Below are positions 23,401 through 32,834 of a stretch of 38,379 bases of DNA, piece by piece. The stretch's first letter is position 1. Every line of letters starts with the position of its first letter. Under the pieces are notes generated by a model. The model worked only from the letters and a program-made list of their open reading frames with translations, was not told the origin of the DNA and searched no databases. A program made the translations under genes and the position numbers. Where the stretch lies: the NCBI RefSeq assembly GCF_001612765.1, contig NZ_BDBB01000060.1:1-38379 (forward strand), written 5' to 3'. The DNA comes from Nocardia arthritidis NBRC 100137. GTDB lineage: Bacteria > Actinomycetota > Actinomycetes > Mycobacteriales > Mycobacteriaceae.

Positions 23401-24321
23401 TCACCAGTCGCCGATGGCTCCCGCCCGCTCGATGCCGCGATCGACCAGATCGATGATCTCTTGGGCGTTGTCCGGCGCGGACATCCGCAGGCCGTCCAGC
23501 GAATTGACCCGGGCCGCGAGCGAGATGCTCGACAGCATCCAGACGCTGTCGCAGGTGAGCAGATCGGCGGTGAACAGCGAGTCGTAGCGGCAGCGCCAGC
23601 CGGCCTTCTCGGCTTCGGCGAACAGCGCGCGCTGGGTGACGCCGGGCAGCACGCCGTTCTTCGCGGGCGGGGTGATCAGTTGCTTGTCGCGGGCGATCAC
23701 CACGGTGGACCGCGGCCCCTCCAGCACCCGATTCTCCGTGCTGGTGAAGATCACGTCGTCCGCGCCCATCCGCGCGGCGAACCGCAGGGCGGCCATGTTG
23801 GTGGCGTAGGACAGCGTCTTGGCCCCGAGCAATTGCCAGGGCGCCGCCTGCGCGAGGTCGACGGAGATGCCGCGCGAGAGGCTCACCACGGCGACGCCTT
23901 CGGCGCGGGCCTTCGCCACGCGCTCGGGCACCGGCGCGACGAGCACGAAAGCCGTCGGCACCGGCACGGCGGCGGCGAGATCGCCGGTCTTGACCTTGTC
24001 GGGCGTGCCCGCCAGCTCGGAGTCGCGGCCTCGGGTCAGCACCAGCCGCAGCACGCCTTCGCGTTCGCTGCCCCATTCCTTGGCGGCGATCTCCACCGCC
24101 TCGCGCCATTTACCCAGTTCGGGCTCGGGCAGATCGAGCGCCTGCGCGGAGCGGCGAAGTCTGCCTAGATGAAATTCGATCGCGCACGCGACGCCCGCGC
24201 GCACGAGCACCGTTTCGAACACACCGTCGCCACGCAATACGCCGATATCGTCCGCGAACAACAACGGCGCATCCACATCTCGGACCGCACCATCGAGAGT
24301 TACCAGAACTCGATCCACCAT
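23401..24321 (-). CDS. pabC: Aminodeoxychorismate lyase (class IV aminotransferase fold)
   Basis: PLP enzyme converting 4-amino-4-deoxychorismate to p-aminobenzoate and pyruvate in folate synthesis. 306 residues of fold type IV: FADDIGVLRGDGVFETVLV at about 20-38, the PLP-Lys in GAKTLSYATNMAALR at about 165, and the PLP-phosphate-binding ENRVLEGPRSTVV and LPGVTQRAL loops. It corresponds to Rv0812. The ATG at 24321 begins MVDRVLVTLDG and lies 6 bases after TACGCT on the minus strand, so it is probably leaderless; an upstream ATG would extend through that promoter. Substrate assignment against a branched-chain or D-amino-acid aminotransferase rests on the Rv0812 match and divergent folate-binding ygfZ. 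Confidence 0.85.
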   Translation of the reverse strand: MVDRVLVTLDGAVRDVDAPLLFADDIGVLRGDGVFETVLVRAGVACAIEFHLGRLRRSAQALDLPEPELGKWREAVEIAAKEWGSEREGVLRLVLTRGRDSELAGTPDKVKTGDLAAAVPVPTAFVLVAPVPERVAKARAEGVAVVSLSRGISVDLAQAAPWQLLGAKTLSYATNMAALRFAARMGADDVIFTSTENRVLEGPRSTVVIARDKQLITPPAKNGVLPGVTQRALFAEAEKAGWRCRYDSLFTADLLTCDSVWMLSSISLAARVNSLDGLRMSAPDNAQEIIDLVDRGIERAGAIGDW

Positions 24322-24327
24322 GCGACG

Positions 24328-24333
24328 AGCGTA
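24328..24333 (-). promoter_or_regulatory. -10 element of leaderless pabC
   Basis: TACGCT on the minus strand (TANNNT) ends 6 bases before the pabC ATG at 24321, placing the transcript start on the start codon. It defines the pabC start. Confidence 0.55.
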
Positions 24334-24503
24334 GGCGGTGTGAGCGGCCAATGCCTATGTCACGGCCGCTTTTGCCAGACCTTTTGTGCAGCCGCACCAC
24401 AGCCCCCGCCGTAATGCTCGGACAATGCCGATCGGCTATGCCGGACCGCGGCGCCGTGGCCCGGTTGGCGCACCGCCGGGCGGACCCGCCTAGAGTGGAG
24501 AAG

Positions 24504-25619
24504 GTGTCCGTGGTCGTTGCGCCCAGCCCCCTGCTCAGTGTGTCGGGAGCCGTCGCGGGAGCGGCGGGTTCGCCCGATGCCGCCGTCGCCTGGCACTACG
24601 GCGATCCGTTCGGTGAACAGCGCGCCGCGGTGGAGCGCGCGGCGATCGTCGACCGCTCGCACCGATTCGTCCTGCGCATCACCGGCGGGGAGCGGCTGAC
24701 CTGGTTGCACACCATCACCAGTCAGCATGTCGCCGCCCTCGGCGACGGGCAGTCCGCCGAGAACCTCGACCTGGATCTGAACGGCCGGGTGCAACATCAC
24801 TTCGTGCTCACCGAGCTGGACGGCACCGTCTGGATCGATACCGAGGCCGAGCGCGGTCCCGACCTGCTCGCGTTCCTGCAGAAGATGGTCTTCTGGGCCG
24901 ACGCCAAGCCGGTCGAAGCCGCCGACCACGCGGTTGTGAGCCTGCTCGGACCGGGAGTCGCCGGCCTTACCGAAGCGCTCGGCGTCCCGGTTCCGCCCGG
25001 CATGTACGAGGCGGCGCCGCTGCCCGGCGGCGGTTTCCTGCGCCGGATGCCGTGGCCGACGGCGGACTCCTTCGACTTGGTCATCCCCCGCGACCGGCTG
25101 ACCGACCTCTGGACCCGGCTCACCGCGGCCGGCGCCACCCCCGCCGGGATGTGGGCGTTCGAGGCGTTGCGCGTCGCGGCCGTTCGCCCGCGCATCGGCC
25201 TGGACACCGACGAGCGCACCATCCCGCACGAGGCCCGCTGGATCGGCGGCGTCCCCGAGCACGGAGCGGTTCACCTGGACAAAGGCTGCTATCGCGGCCA
25301 AGAGACCGTGGCCAGGGTGCACAACCTCGGCAAGCCGCCGCGGCACCTGCTGCTGTTGCACCTGGACGGCTCGGCGGACGAGCGCCCGGTGATCGGCGAC
25401 GAGGTCACCGCCGGTGGCCGCACGGTCGGCAGGCTCGGCACGGTCGTCGACCACTACGAGCTCGGCCCGATCGCCCTCGCCCTGGTCAAGCGCGCCGTTC
25501 CGGCCGATACCGCGCTGGCCGCGGGCCCGGTGGCCGCGTCCATCGATCCGGATTCGATACCCTCCGACGACGAGCCGCAGGCGGGCCGGGTCGCGGTCGA
25601 CCGGCTGCGCGGGCGTTGA
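24504..25619 (+). CDS. ygfZ: Folate-binding protein YgfZ / GcvT-like
   Basis: Member of the GcvT-like YgfZ family, which uses tetrahydrofolate to help build or repair certain Fe-S clusters. 371 residues; the family fingerprint KGCYRGQETVARVH is present at about residues 257-270, and the N-terminal part has WHYGDPFGEQRAAVERAAIVDRSHRF. It matches Rv0811c. Start: GTG 24504 lies 7 bases after a TAGAGT element and may be leaderless; GTG 24510, with GGAGAAGG upstream, is an equally fair choice. It is divergent from pabC, which supplies folate precursor, with a gap of about 180 bases between them. Confidence 0.93.
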   Translation: MSVVVAPSPLLSVSGAVAGAAGSPDAAVAWHYGDPFGEQRAAVERAAIVDRSHRFVLRITGGERLTWLHTITSQHVAALGDGQSAENLDLDLNGRVQHHFVLTELDGTVWIDTEAERGPDLLAFLQKMVFWADAKPVEAADHAVVSLLGPGVAGLTEALGVPVPPGMYEAAPLPGGGFLRRMPWPTADSFDLVIPRDRLTDLWTRLTAAGATPAGMWAFEALRVAAVRPRIGLDTDERTIPHEARWIGGVPEHGAVHLDKGCYRGQETVARVHNLGKPPRHLLLLHLDGSADERPVIGDEVTAGGRTVGRLGTVVDHYELGPIALALVKRAVPADTALAAGPVAASIDPDSIPSDDEPQAGRVAVDRLRGR

Positions 25620-25720
25620 TCCGTTGACGAAACACCGTTCGGCGTGGGACTTTTCCAGCCGGCATCCGCACCCCTGCTCAGCGCCGAGCCTCCCCATCCG
25701 TGACGAGAGGAGCGCTGCCC

Positions 25721-26440
25721 ATGCGCGTCGGTGATACCGGCGAGGTGCTCGCCGCCTGTGTCGTGCACGCCGACCTCGAGGTGCCGACCCGGGTGGGTCG
25801 CACGGCTATCGACAAGCGACCGGTGGCGGGCCGGGTCGCGGTGCGCGCGCTCGGCTTGGACGGCGACCACGTCTGCGACACCAAGCATCATGGTGGCGTG
25901 CACCAGGCCGTCTACGCCTACGCCGACGAGGACGCCCGACGCTGGGGCACCGAACTCGGCCGCACACTGCCCGCCGGGTGGTTCGGCGAAAACCTCCGGG
26001 TCGGTGGACTTCCGGTCAGCGACTCGGTGATCGGCGCGCGCTGGTCGGTCGGCGACTCTTTGCTGGAGGTCAGCGCTCCGCGCGTGCCGTGTGCGACGTT
26101 CCAGCACTGGAGCGGCGAGCAGCAGTGGGTCAAACGCTTCGCCTTGCGCAGCGACACCGGCGCCTATCTGCGGGTGCTCACCGAGGGAACGATCGCCGCG
26201 GGCGATCGCATCTCGGTGGTGCACGTCCCCGAGCACGGCATCACCGTCCGCGACCTGTTCACCGGCGCCGATCTCGACCTGCTGACGATCCTGCTCGCCG
26301 ACGAGCCGACCATCTCCGACGACGTGCGCATGCAGGTCGAACGGCACGCGCGCAGGCACACCAACGCAGCGCGGGCCGCGGCGCACCGGCACGCGGCGGC
26401 CGGCCGCACCGACGACATCGGCACGGGAGCGCAACTGTGA
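25721..26440 (+). CDS. MOSC domain-containing protein, YiiM-like
   Basis: 239 residues of the MOSC family (MOCO sulfurase C-terminal), which handle sulfur carried on a conserved Cys or bind molybdenum cofactor. The fold is recognised by KHHGGVHQAVYAYADEDARRW at about 56-76 and the conserved Cys in APRVPCATFQHW at about 125. A C-terminal helical YiiM-type extension follows. YiiM of E. coli reduces hydroxylated purines such as 6-N-hydroxylaminopurine, but the substrate here is not shown. The ATG at 25721 has GAGAGGAG 9 bases upstream and is preferred over GTG 25700. Its stop overlaps the next gene's GTG (GTGA). Confidence 0.9.
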   Translation: MRVGDTGEVLAACVVHADLEVPTRVGRTAIDKRPVAGRVAVRALGLDGDHVCDTKHHGGVHQAVYAYADEDARRWGTELGRTLPAGWFGENLRVGGLPVSDSVIGARWSVGDSLLEVSAPRVPCATFQHWSGEQQWVKRFALRSDTGAYLRVLTEGTIAAGDRISVVHVPEHGITVRDLFTGADLDLLTILLADEPTISDDVRMQVERHARRHTNAARAAAHRHAAAGRTDDIGTGAQL

Positions 26441-27390
26441 GTGTGGAACTGGTCGAAGTCGTCCGCTCCGGCTTCCGCGAATGCGTGCACCGCGGCTCGG
26501 TGGTGGTTCTCGACGCGGCGGGCGAGCCCACCCTCGAGCTCGGCGAAGTGCATCTGCCGATCTTCCCGCGTTCGACGAACAAACCGATGCAGGCGATCAC
26601 CCTCCTGCGCAATGGGTTCCAGCCGCTCGACGACGCCGAACTGGCCATCGCCACCGCCTCACACTTCGGCGAACCGGACCACGTCGCGCTGGTGCGCAGG
26701 CTGCTGGACCGCTTCGGCCTGCCCGACTCGTCTCTGGCGTGCCCGCCCGATCTGCCGTACGACGAGCGCGCCCGCGCCGCGGCGCTCACCGGCGGGCAAC
26801 AGCCCCATCCGATCTACATGAATTGCTCCGGCAAGCACGCGGCGATGCTCGCGACCTGCGTGGTCAACGGCTGGCCCACCGAGGGTTACCAGGACCGGAC
26901 GCATCCGCTGCAGCGCGCGGTGATCGCGACGGTGGCCGACCTGACCGGCGAGCCGGAAGCCGATCTGGGCATCGACGGCTGCGGACTGCCGATCATCCCG
27001 GTCTCGCTGGTCAACCTCGCGCGGGTGTTCTCGACCATGGCGACGGCCGAGCCCGGCACCCCGGAACGCCGGGTCGCCGACGCGGTGCGCGCGTATCCGC
27101 GAGTGATTTCCGGCACGAACGGGGCCGACCTGCTGGCCATGCAGGCCACCCCGGGACTGGTGTGCAAGATCGGCGCGGACGGCGTGCACGCAGGCGCGTT
27201 GCCGGACGGATCGGCTTTCGCGTACAAGATCGAAGACGGCCACGATCGGGCCCGAATGCCGCTGACGCTGGCGATTCTGCATCGGATGGGGATCGAGTGG
27301 ACCGATGCGCACGCGGAGCTCGCGGCCCCGGCGGTGCTCGGCGGGGGCGCCCGAGTCGGTGTGATTCGCGCGATACCCGGCGTGGTCTAG
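26437..27390 (+). CDS. Asparaginase, type II (PF06089-like)
   Basis: 317 residues of the bacterial/actinobacterial L-asparaginase II family (unrelated to the E. coli AnsA/B fold), predicted to hydrolyse asparagine to aspartate and ammonia. Conserved stretches are FPRSTNKPMQAITLL at about 47, IYMNCSGKHAAMLATC at about 127, DGCGLPIIPVSLVNLA at about 180, and ISGTNGADLLAMQATPGLVCKIGADGV at 225-251. The GTG start shares four bases with the MOSC stop (GTGA), so the two are translationally coupled. The link between them is not obvious. No signal peptide, so cytoplasmic. Confidence 0.9.
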   Translation: MSVELVEVVRSGFRECVHRGSVVVLDAAGEPTLELGEVHLPIFPRSTNKPMQAITLLRNGFQPLDDAELAIATASHFGEPDHVALVRRLLDRFGLPDSSLACPPDLPYDERARAAALTGGQQPHPIYMNCSGKHAAMLATCVVNGWPTEGYQDRTHPLQRAVIATVADLTGEPEADLGIDGCGLPIIPVSLVNLARVFSTMATAEPGTPERRVADAVRAYPRVISGTNGADLLAMQATPGLVCKIGADGVHAGALPDGSAFAYKIEDGHDRARMPLTLAILHRMGIEWTDAHAELAAPAVLGGGARVGVIRAIPGVV

Positions 27391-27565
27391 GCATTCCACG
27401 GCGGGGCGACAAGCGGGCAAACGGCACCGGTTCCGGAGTTCTTCACCCACTCCTGGAAGCGAGACCGCCGGACACACGCTAAAGTGTCTGTCAGGAAGAG
27501 TATTAATTCGAACGGGGCCGCCACCAAACCCCAGGCCGCCCCGCTGTGACGCGAGGGGGTCAGCC

Positions 27566-27775
27566 ATGGGCCGTGGCCGGGCTAAGGCAAAGCAGACCAA
27601 GGTCGCACGCGAGCTGAAGTACAGCTCGACGCCGACCGACTTCGCGAGCCTTCAGCGCGAGCTTTCGGGAAGCCCCAACTCCCAGCGGAGTGGTGGTGTG
27701 CTGTCCGATGAGCACGACGCGGACGACTCTTTGTCCCGATGGGACGAGGACGACTACGACGACTGGCGCCGCTGA
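27566..27775 (+). CDS. DUF3073 small acidic protein
   Basis: A 69-residue DUF3073 protein, the equivalent of Rv0810c, found throughout actinobacteria next to purM. It has a basic N-terminus (MGRGRAKAKQTKVARELKYSS) and an acidic C-terminus (WDEDDYDDWRR), a charge pattern suggesting nucleic-acid or protein contacts, but no function is known. The ATG follows a GAGGGGG site. A TAAAGT -10-like element lies at 27480. A strong terminator follows its stop. Confidence 0.9.
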   Translation: MGRGRAKAKQTKVARELKYSSTPTDFASLQRELSGSPNSQRSGGVLSDEHDADDSLSRWDEDDYDDWRR

Positions 27776-27790
27776 CTCGGATTACGTCTG

Positions 27791-27818
27791 AAGGGGGAGG
27801 CCGACGGGCCTCCCCCTT
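27791..27818 (+). terminator. Terminator after DUF3073
   Basis: AAGGGGGAGGCC (27791-27802) pairs perfectly with GGCCTCCCCCTT (27807-27818) around a 4-base loop, 15 bases beyond the DUF3073 stop. A short T-run is included in the pairing. Confidence 0.9.
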
Positions 27819-27864
27819 CGAGCGTTGTCGCGGGTTGACGTCACAGGCGCCGAAAAGGCTTGCA

Positions 27865-27911
27865 ACACCTCAGAGTCCCGCATCGAACGAGGATGCGGGA
27901 CTCTGAGGTGT
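27865..27911. terminator. 19-bp perfect hairpin after purM
   Basis: Perfect complementary arms of 19 bases, beginning ACACCTCAGAG (27865) and ending CTCTGAGGTGT (27911), with a 9-base loop. It lies 11 bases beyond the purM stop on the minus strand, so it is the purM terminator. It sits about 45 bases from the convergent DUF3073 terminator. Confidence 0.92.
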
Positions 27912-27922
27912 CTTCGCCGCGA

Positions 27923-28999
27923 TCAGAACCGCGGATGCTCCCCGACCAGGACGGCGCGCACGGCTTCGGCGTCCTTGGCCTTCTTGACCGTGCCGAGCGT
28001 CCAGCACTCGATGTGCCGCGCGGTCAGCACCGCCAGGGCCCGGTCCACGTCCTCCGGGGCAACGACGGCGACCATGCCGACGCCCATGTTGAACGTCTTC
28101 TCCATCTCGACCCGCTCCACCCGGCCGCGCTGGGCGATCATCTTGAACACCGGCGCGGGGTTCCAGGTGCCGCGATCCAGTTCGGCCACCATGCCCGCGG
28201 GCAGCACCCGGGCCAGGTTCGCCGTCAGGCCGCCGCCGGTGACGTGGGCGAAGGTGCGCACATCGGTCTCGGCGATCAGAGCCAGGCAGTCCTTGGCGTA
28301 GATCCGGGTCGGCTCGAGTAGTTCCTCGCCCAAGGTGCGGCCGAATTCCTCGACGTGGCCGGTGAGCGACATGCGGTCGATGTCCAGCAGCACCTTGCGG
28401 GCCAGGCTGTAGCCGTTGGAGTGCAGCCCGGAGGACCCCATGGCGATCACCACGTCGCCGGGACGGACCCGGTCGGGACCGAGCACCGCGTCGGCCTCGA
28501 CCACGCCGATGCCGGTGGCGGACAAGTCGTAGTCGTCCGGGTCCATCAGCCCGGGATGCTCGGCGGTCTCGCCTCCCAGCAGCGCGCAACCGGCGCGCAC
28601 ACAACCCTCCGCGATACCGGAGACCAGTTCGGCGACCTTCTCCGGGACGACCTTGCCGATGGCGATGTAGTCCTGCAGGAACAGCGGCTCCGCGCCGCAG
28701 ACCACCAGATCGTCCACCACCATGGCGACCAGGTCGAGGCCGACGGTGTCGTGCTTGTCCATCGCCTGGGCGACCGCGATCTTGGTGCCGACGCCGTCGG
28801 TGGAGGCCGCCAGCAGCGGTTCCCGGTAGCCGCCCTTCAATGCGAACAGCCCGGCGAAACCACCGAGGCCGCCTTGGACCTCGGGCCGGGTCGCCTTCTT
28901 CGCCAATGGCCCGAACAACTCGACTGCGCGGTCACCTGCCTCGATGTCCACGCCTGCCGCGGCGTATGAGGCACCACCACTGGGGGTCTGTTCAGTCAT
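27923..28999 (-). CDS. purM: Phosphoribosylformylglycinamidine cyclo-ligase PurM
   Basis: AIR synthetase, fifth step of de novo purine synthesis, converting FGAM to AIR with ATP. 358 residues from ATG 28999 (MTEQTPSGGASYAAAGVDI). AIRS-family ATP-binding motifs: STDGVGTKIAVA at about 65, GLDLVAMVVDDLVVCGAEPLFLQDYIA at 89-115, LLGGETAEHPGLM at about 140, and the C-terminal GGGLTANLARVLP. The alternative TTG at 29017 adds six residues and is not preferred. PurF, the first pathway enzyme, is encoded about 6 kb upstream on the same strand but separated by the ABC importer, so they are not one simple operon. Confidence 0.97.
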   Translation of the reverse strand: MTEQTPSGGASYAAAGVDIEAGDRAVELFGPLAKKATRPEVQGGLGGFAGLFALKGGYREPLLAASTDGVGTKIAVAQAMDKHDTVGLDLVAMVVDDLVVCGAEPLFLQDYIAIGKVVPEKVAELVSGIAEGCVRAGCALLGGETAEHPGLMDPDDYDLSATGIGVVEADAVLGPDRVRPGDVVIAMGSSGLHSNGYSLARKVLLDIDRMSLTGHVEEFGRTLGEELLEPTRIYAKDCLALIAETDVRTFAHVTGGGLTANLARVLPAGMVAELDRGTWNPAPVFKMIAQRGRVERVEMEKTFNMGVGMVAVVAPEDVDRALAVLTARHIECWTLGTVKKAKDAEAVRAVLVGEHPRF

Positions 29000-29129
29000 C
29001 TTCGGGGAAAGCTCCAAACCGAATCGGCGGATAGATGCCTGCTCACGCTACCGGAGCCGGATAACGACCCCGCACCGGTGTTGGCTCGCCCTCTTGACAA
29101 TAGGGCAGAACCAACCGTAAAGCGGACGA

Positions 29130-30818
29130 TCAGTCCGTCTTGTCCCCGTCGAGCCGCCCGGCCTCCTCCCGACGGCGGCGTTGCCGCACCGGGTCGGGCA
29201 CCGGCACCGCGGCGACCAAGCGCCGGGTGTACTCCTCTCGCGGCGCGCGCAGGATGCGATCGCGATCGCCCTCCTCGACCACCGCACCGTCGCGCAACAC
29301 CACGATCCGGTCGGCGAGCTGATCGACCACCGCCAGGTCATGGCTGATGAACAGGCACGCCCAGCCGCATTCCCGCTGTAGCCGGCCGAACAGCTCCAAC
29401 ACCGCCGCCTGCACCGAGACGTCCAGCGCGCTGGTCGGCTCGTCGGCGACCAGCAGGTCCGGGTCGAGCACCAGAGCGCGGGCCAGGCTCGCGCGCTGAC
29501 GCTGCCCGCCGGACAACTCGTGCGGATAGCGGCGTTCGACGCCTGCGGGCAAACACACGTCGTCGAGCAGTCTGCGCACCCGCGCTCGGATCTGCGCGGA
29601 GCTTCCGGCCTTGTGCACCAGCAACGGCTCCGCCACGCACTCCCCCACGGTGAGCCGGGGGTTCAGCGAACTCGCCGGGTCCTGGAAGACGAATCCGAAG
29701 CGCCGCCGGATCGGCCGCAGCTTGCGCTGCGACAGCCCCGCGACGTCCTCCCCGCGCACCCGCACCGTTCCGGAGGTCGGCCGTTGCAGCGCCGCCACGC
29801 AGCGGCCGATGGTCGACTTGCCAGATCCGGATTCACCGACCAGGCCCAGCGTCTCGCCGGGCGCGATGCGCAGGCTCACCCCGTCGACGGCGCGCAACCG
29901 CGGCCTGCCGAACGAGCCGGGGAACTCGACCACCAGGTCGCGGATCTCGAGCACCGGATCGGCCTCGGTTCCGGCGCGGCCGGACGGCCCGTGCTCGATC
30001 TGTTCGGCGCCCAGGTGCGGCACCGCGGCCAGCAGGGCGCGGGTGTACTCCGCCTTGGGCCGGGCGAACAGCTCGTCCACCGGCGCCTGCTCGACCACCG
30101 CGCCGTCGCGCATCACCACCACGCGGTCGGCGATGTCGGCGACCACACCCATGTTGTGGGTGATCAGCACGATCGCGCTGCCGATCCGGTCGCGCAGGTC
30201 CCGCAGCAGGGCGAGGATCTCGGCCTGCACCGTGACGTCCAGCGCCGTGGTCGGCTCGTCGGCGATGATCACCTTCGGCTCGCAGGCGATGGCGATGGCG
30301 ATCATCACACGTTGTTTCTGCCCGCCGGAGAGCTGGTGCGGATAGTAGTTCACCCGGTGCTCCGGGTCGGGCAACCCCACCAGGCGCAGCAGTTCCACCG
30401 CGCGGGCCTTCGCGGCCTTCTTGGTCATCGCGGTGTGCGCCCGCAGCGCCTCGCCGATCTGGAAACCGACGGTGAACAACGGGTCCAGCGCCAGTCCGGG
30501 TTCCTGGAACACCATCGAGATCGCACCGCCGCGCAGCGCGGTGAGTTGCTTCTCGCTCATCGCGGTGACCTGCTCGGCGCCCAGGGCGACCAAGCCGGCC
30601 ACGGTGGCGGTCGCGGGCAGCAACCCCATCGCGGTGCGCGAGCTCACCGACTTGCCCGAACCGGATTCCCCTACGACGGCCAGCACTTCGCCCGGATAGA
30701 CCTCGTAGGAGACGTCGGTGACCGCGTGCACGGGCCCCGCGTCGGTGGCGAAGGTGACCGACAGCGATTCGATGGACAGGGCGGGGCGGCCCCGGTCGGC
30801 CGCGGAAGGTTCAGGCAT
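29130..30818 (-). CDS. Peptide/nickel-type ABC transporter, fused double ATPase
   Basis: 562 residues containing both ATPase domains of an oligopeptide-type importer (DppD and DppF equivalents) in one chain. First domain: Walker A GESGSGKS at about 54-61, signature LSGGQKQR at about 160, Walker B IIADEP at about 184. Second domain: GESGSGKS at about 335, LSGGQRQR at about 440, LVADEP at about 464. The linker at about 270-290 (EQIEHGPSGRAGTEADP) joins them. Such fusions are common in actinobacteria. Its ATG lies 8 bases inside the end of the upstream permease gene, so it is translationally coupled as the last gene of the importer operon. Confidence 0.94.
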   Translation of the reverse strand: MPEPSAADRGRPALSIESLSVTFATDAGPVHAVTDVSYEVYPGEVLAVVGESGSGKSVSSRTAMGLLPATATVAGLVALGAEQVTAMSEKQLTALRGGAISMVFQEPGLALDPLFTVGFQIGEALRAHTAMTKKAAKARAVELLRLVGLPDPEHRVNYYPHQLSGGQKQRVMIAIAIACEPKVIIADEPTTALDVTVQAEILALLRDLRDRIGSAIVLITHNMGVVADIADRVVVMRDGAVVEQAPVDELFARPKAEYTRALLAAVPHLGAEQIEHGPSGRAGTEADPVLEIRDLVVEFPGSFGRPRLRAVDGVSLRIAPGETLGLVGESGSGKSTIGRCVAALQRPTSGTVRVRGEDVAGLSQRKLRPIRRRFGFVFQDPASSLNPRLTVGECVAEPLLVHKAGSSAQIRARVRRLLDDVCLPAGVERRYPHELSGGQRQRASLARALVLDPDLLVADEPTSALDVSVQAAVLELFGRLQRECGWACLFISHDLAVVDQLADRIVVLRDGAVVEEGDRDRILRAPREEYTRRLVAAVPVPDPVRQRRRREEAGRLDGDKTD

Positions 30819-31821
30819 CGCTCGCGTCCTTTCCTCCGCCCGGCGCTACGCCGGGCCCGGTCGCCACCGCCGCCGCGCGACGGGTGCGCAGGATGGGGTT
30901 GAGCACTTCGTTGAGGCTCTCGCCCACCAAGGTCATGCCGAGCACGACGAGCACGATGGCGACGCCGGGGAAGACGCCGGTCCACCAGATGCCGTTGGAG
31001 ACATCCGACAGCGCTTTGTTCAGGTCGAATCCCCACTCCGCGGCCTGGGTCGGTTCGATGCCGAAACCGAGGAAGCCCAGCCCGGCCAGTGTGAGGATGG
31101 CCTCCGATCCGTTGAGCGTGACGATCACGGGCAGCGATTGGGTGACATTTGCGAGGATGTGCCGGAACAGGATTCGCGTGGTCGACGCTCCGGTCACCCG
31201 GGCCGCGTCGACGTACGGCTCCTGTTTCACGGCCACGGTCGCGTTGCGCACCACGCGGAAGTACTGCGGCACGAAGACCGCCGTGATGGCCACCGCCGCG
31301 GACAGCACACCGCCCAGGCTGGTCGAGCGGCCGCCCGCGACCACGATGGACACCACGATCGCCAGCAGCAGCGTCGGAAACGCGTACATCGCGTCCATGA
31401 ACAGCACCAGCAGCCGGTCCGGCCACCGCCCGGCATAGCCGGACAGCAGCCCCAGCGGCACCCCGATCAGCAGCGAGAGCACCAGTGAGATCGCGATCAC
31501 CCACAGTGCGGTGCGCGCACCGTAGATCACCCGGGAGAACACGTCCTCCCCGCGCACCGAGGTGCCGAACCAGTGTTCGGCCGACGGCGCCTGCTGGCGG
31601 GCGAACTCGACGCCGTCGGTGGCGCTCTGGGCGAACCCGTACGGCGCGATCAGCGGAGCGAGAACGGCGGCGACCACGAAGACGCCGACCAACGCGAGCC
31701 CGAGGATCAGCGTCACGCGCTGCAACCCCGCGGTCATCGCGAACAATCGCAGGCCGGGTACACCCCTTCGCGGCGCGGAGGGAATGACCGGAGGTTCGTT
31801 CAGTAGTTCCGGAGCGGTCAT
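30811..31821 (-). CDS. Peptide-type ABC transporter permease (DppC-like)
   Basis: Second permease subunit, 336 residues. After a 40-residue cytoplasmic tail come membrane helices, the OppC-type periplasmic insert (SAEHWFGTSVRGEDVFSRVIYGARTAL), and the ATPase-contact loop YVDAARVTGASTTRILFRHILANV. It starts at ATG 31821, sharing one base with the dppB-like stop (TGATG). It ends overlapping the ATPase gene. The longer in-frame extension into the neighbouring gene is not real. Substrate class (peptide, nickel or another compound) cannot be read from the permease. Confidence 0.94.
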   Translation of the reverse strand: MTAPELLNEPPVIPSAPRRGVPGLRLFAMTAGLQRVTLILGLALVGVFVVAAVLAPLIAPYGFAQSATDGVEFARQQAPSAEHWFGTSVRGEDVFSRVIYGARTALWVIAISLVLSLLIGVPLGLLSGYAGRWPDRLLVLFMDAMYAFPTLLLAIVVSIVVAGGRSTSLGGVLSAAVAITAVFVPQYFRVVRNATVAVKQEPYVDAARVTGASTTRILFRHILANVTQSLPVIVTLNGSEAILTLAGLGFLGFGIEPTQAAEWGFDLNKALSDVSNGIWWTGVFPGVAIVLVVLGMTLVGESLNEVLNPILRTRRAAAVATGPGVAPGGGKDASDA

Positions 31822-32834
31822 CAGAACCTCACCCTCGGATCGATCAGCGCCACCAGGATGTCCACCACGAAGCTCAGCACCGCCACGATGAGCGCGATGA
31901 ACGCGACGATGCCCTGCACGGCGATGAAGTCGCGCGCCGACAGGTACTGCGCGAACTGGTAGCCGAGGCCCTTCCACTCGAACGTGGTCTCGGTGAGCAC
32001 CGACGCGCCGAGCATCATGGCGATCTGCATGCCCATCACCGTGACGATCGGGATCATCGCGTTGCGGAAGGCATGCCGCCCGGTCACCACGCGGCGGGAC
32101 AGACCGCGCGCCCGTGCGGCGTCCACGTAGTCGGCGCGCAGGGTCTGGATGAGGTTGATCCGCACCAGCCGCAGGAAGATGCCCGCGGTGAGCAGACCCA
32201 GCGCGACGGCGGGCAGCACGGCGTGTTTCAGCACGTCGAGCAGGTAGCCGGGGTCACCGTAGAGGATCGCGTCGATCAGCATGATGTTGGTCTTCGGCGA
32301 GACGTGCTGCAGCCGCAGCTCCACGTTGGTGCTGGCCCGTCCCGCCACCGGCAGCCAGCCCAGCCGCACCGCGAACACCAGCTTGAGCAGCAGGCCGACG
32401 AAGAACACCGGCGCGGCGTAGAACAGGATGGCCAGCAAGCGCAGCGTGGTGTCGGCAGCCGAATCCCGGTGCGTCGCGGCGTATCTGCCCAGCGGGACGC
32501 CGATCGCGAACGCGACGATCAGCGCCCAGCACACCAGCTCCAGCGAGGCCGCGCCGTAGGTGAGCACCACCTCGCTGATCTGCCGATTGTCCTGGGATCG
32601 GCCGAGATCCCCGTGCAGCAGCCCGGAGAGGTAGTCCCGGTACTGGGCCAGGATCGGCCGGTTGAGCCCGGCTGCCTCCTTGCGCGCTGCTATCTGTTCC
32701 TGGGTCATGCGCCCGCCCATGGCCGCGCTGATCGGATCGCCGACCACGCGCATCAGGAAGAACACGACCGTGACCAGGATCCACGCGGTCACCGGGATCA
32801 GCAGCAGGCGGACGCCGAGGTAGCGCGACAACAT
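31821..32834 (-). CDS. Peptide-type ABC transporter permease (DppB-like)
   Basis: First permease subunit, 337 residues with six helices, from MLSRYLGVRLLLIPVTAWIL and the family's RVVGDPISAAMGG. The ATPase-contact loop YVDAARARGLSRRVVTGRHAFRNA and GxYLL-like helices are as in DppB/OppB. The ATG at 32834 places the start at the expected family position but lacks a clear ribosome site. GTG 32960, which overlaps the stop of the binding-protein gene (GTGA), would add 42 polar residues and is a real alternative because of that coupling. Part of the four-gene importer. Confidence 0.92.
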   Translation of the reverse strand: MLSRYLGVRLLLIPVTAWILVTVVFFLMRVVGDPISAAMGGRMTQEQIAARKEAAGLNRPILAQYRDYLSGLLHGDLGRSQDNRQISEVVLTYGAASLELVCWALIVAFAIGVPLGRYAATHRDSAADTTLRLLAILFYAAPVFFVGLLLKLVFAVRLGWLPVAGRASTNVELRLQHVSPKTNIMLIDAILYGDPGYLLDVLKHAVLPAVALGLLTAGIFLRLVRINLIQTLRADYVDAARARGLSRRVVTGRHAFRNAMIPIVTVMGMQIAMMLGASVLTETTFEWKGLGYQFAQYLSARDFIAVQGIVAFIALIVAVLSFVVDILVALIDPRVRF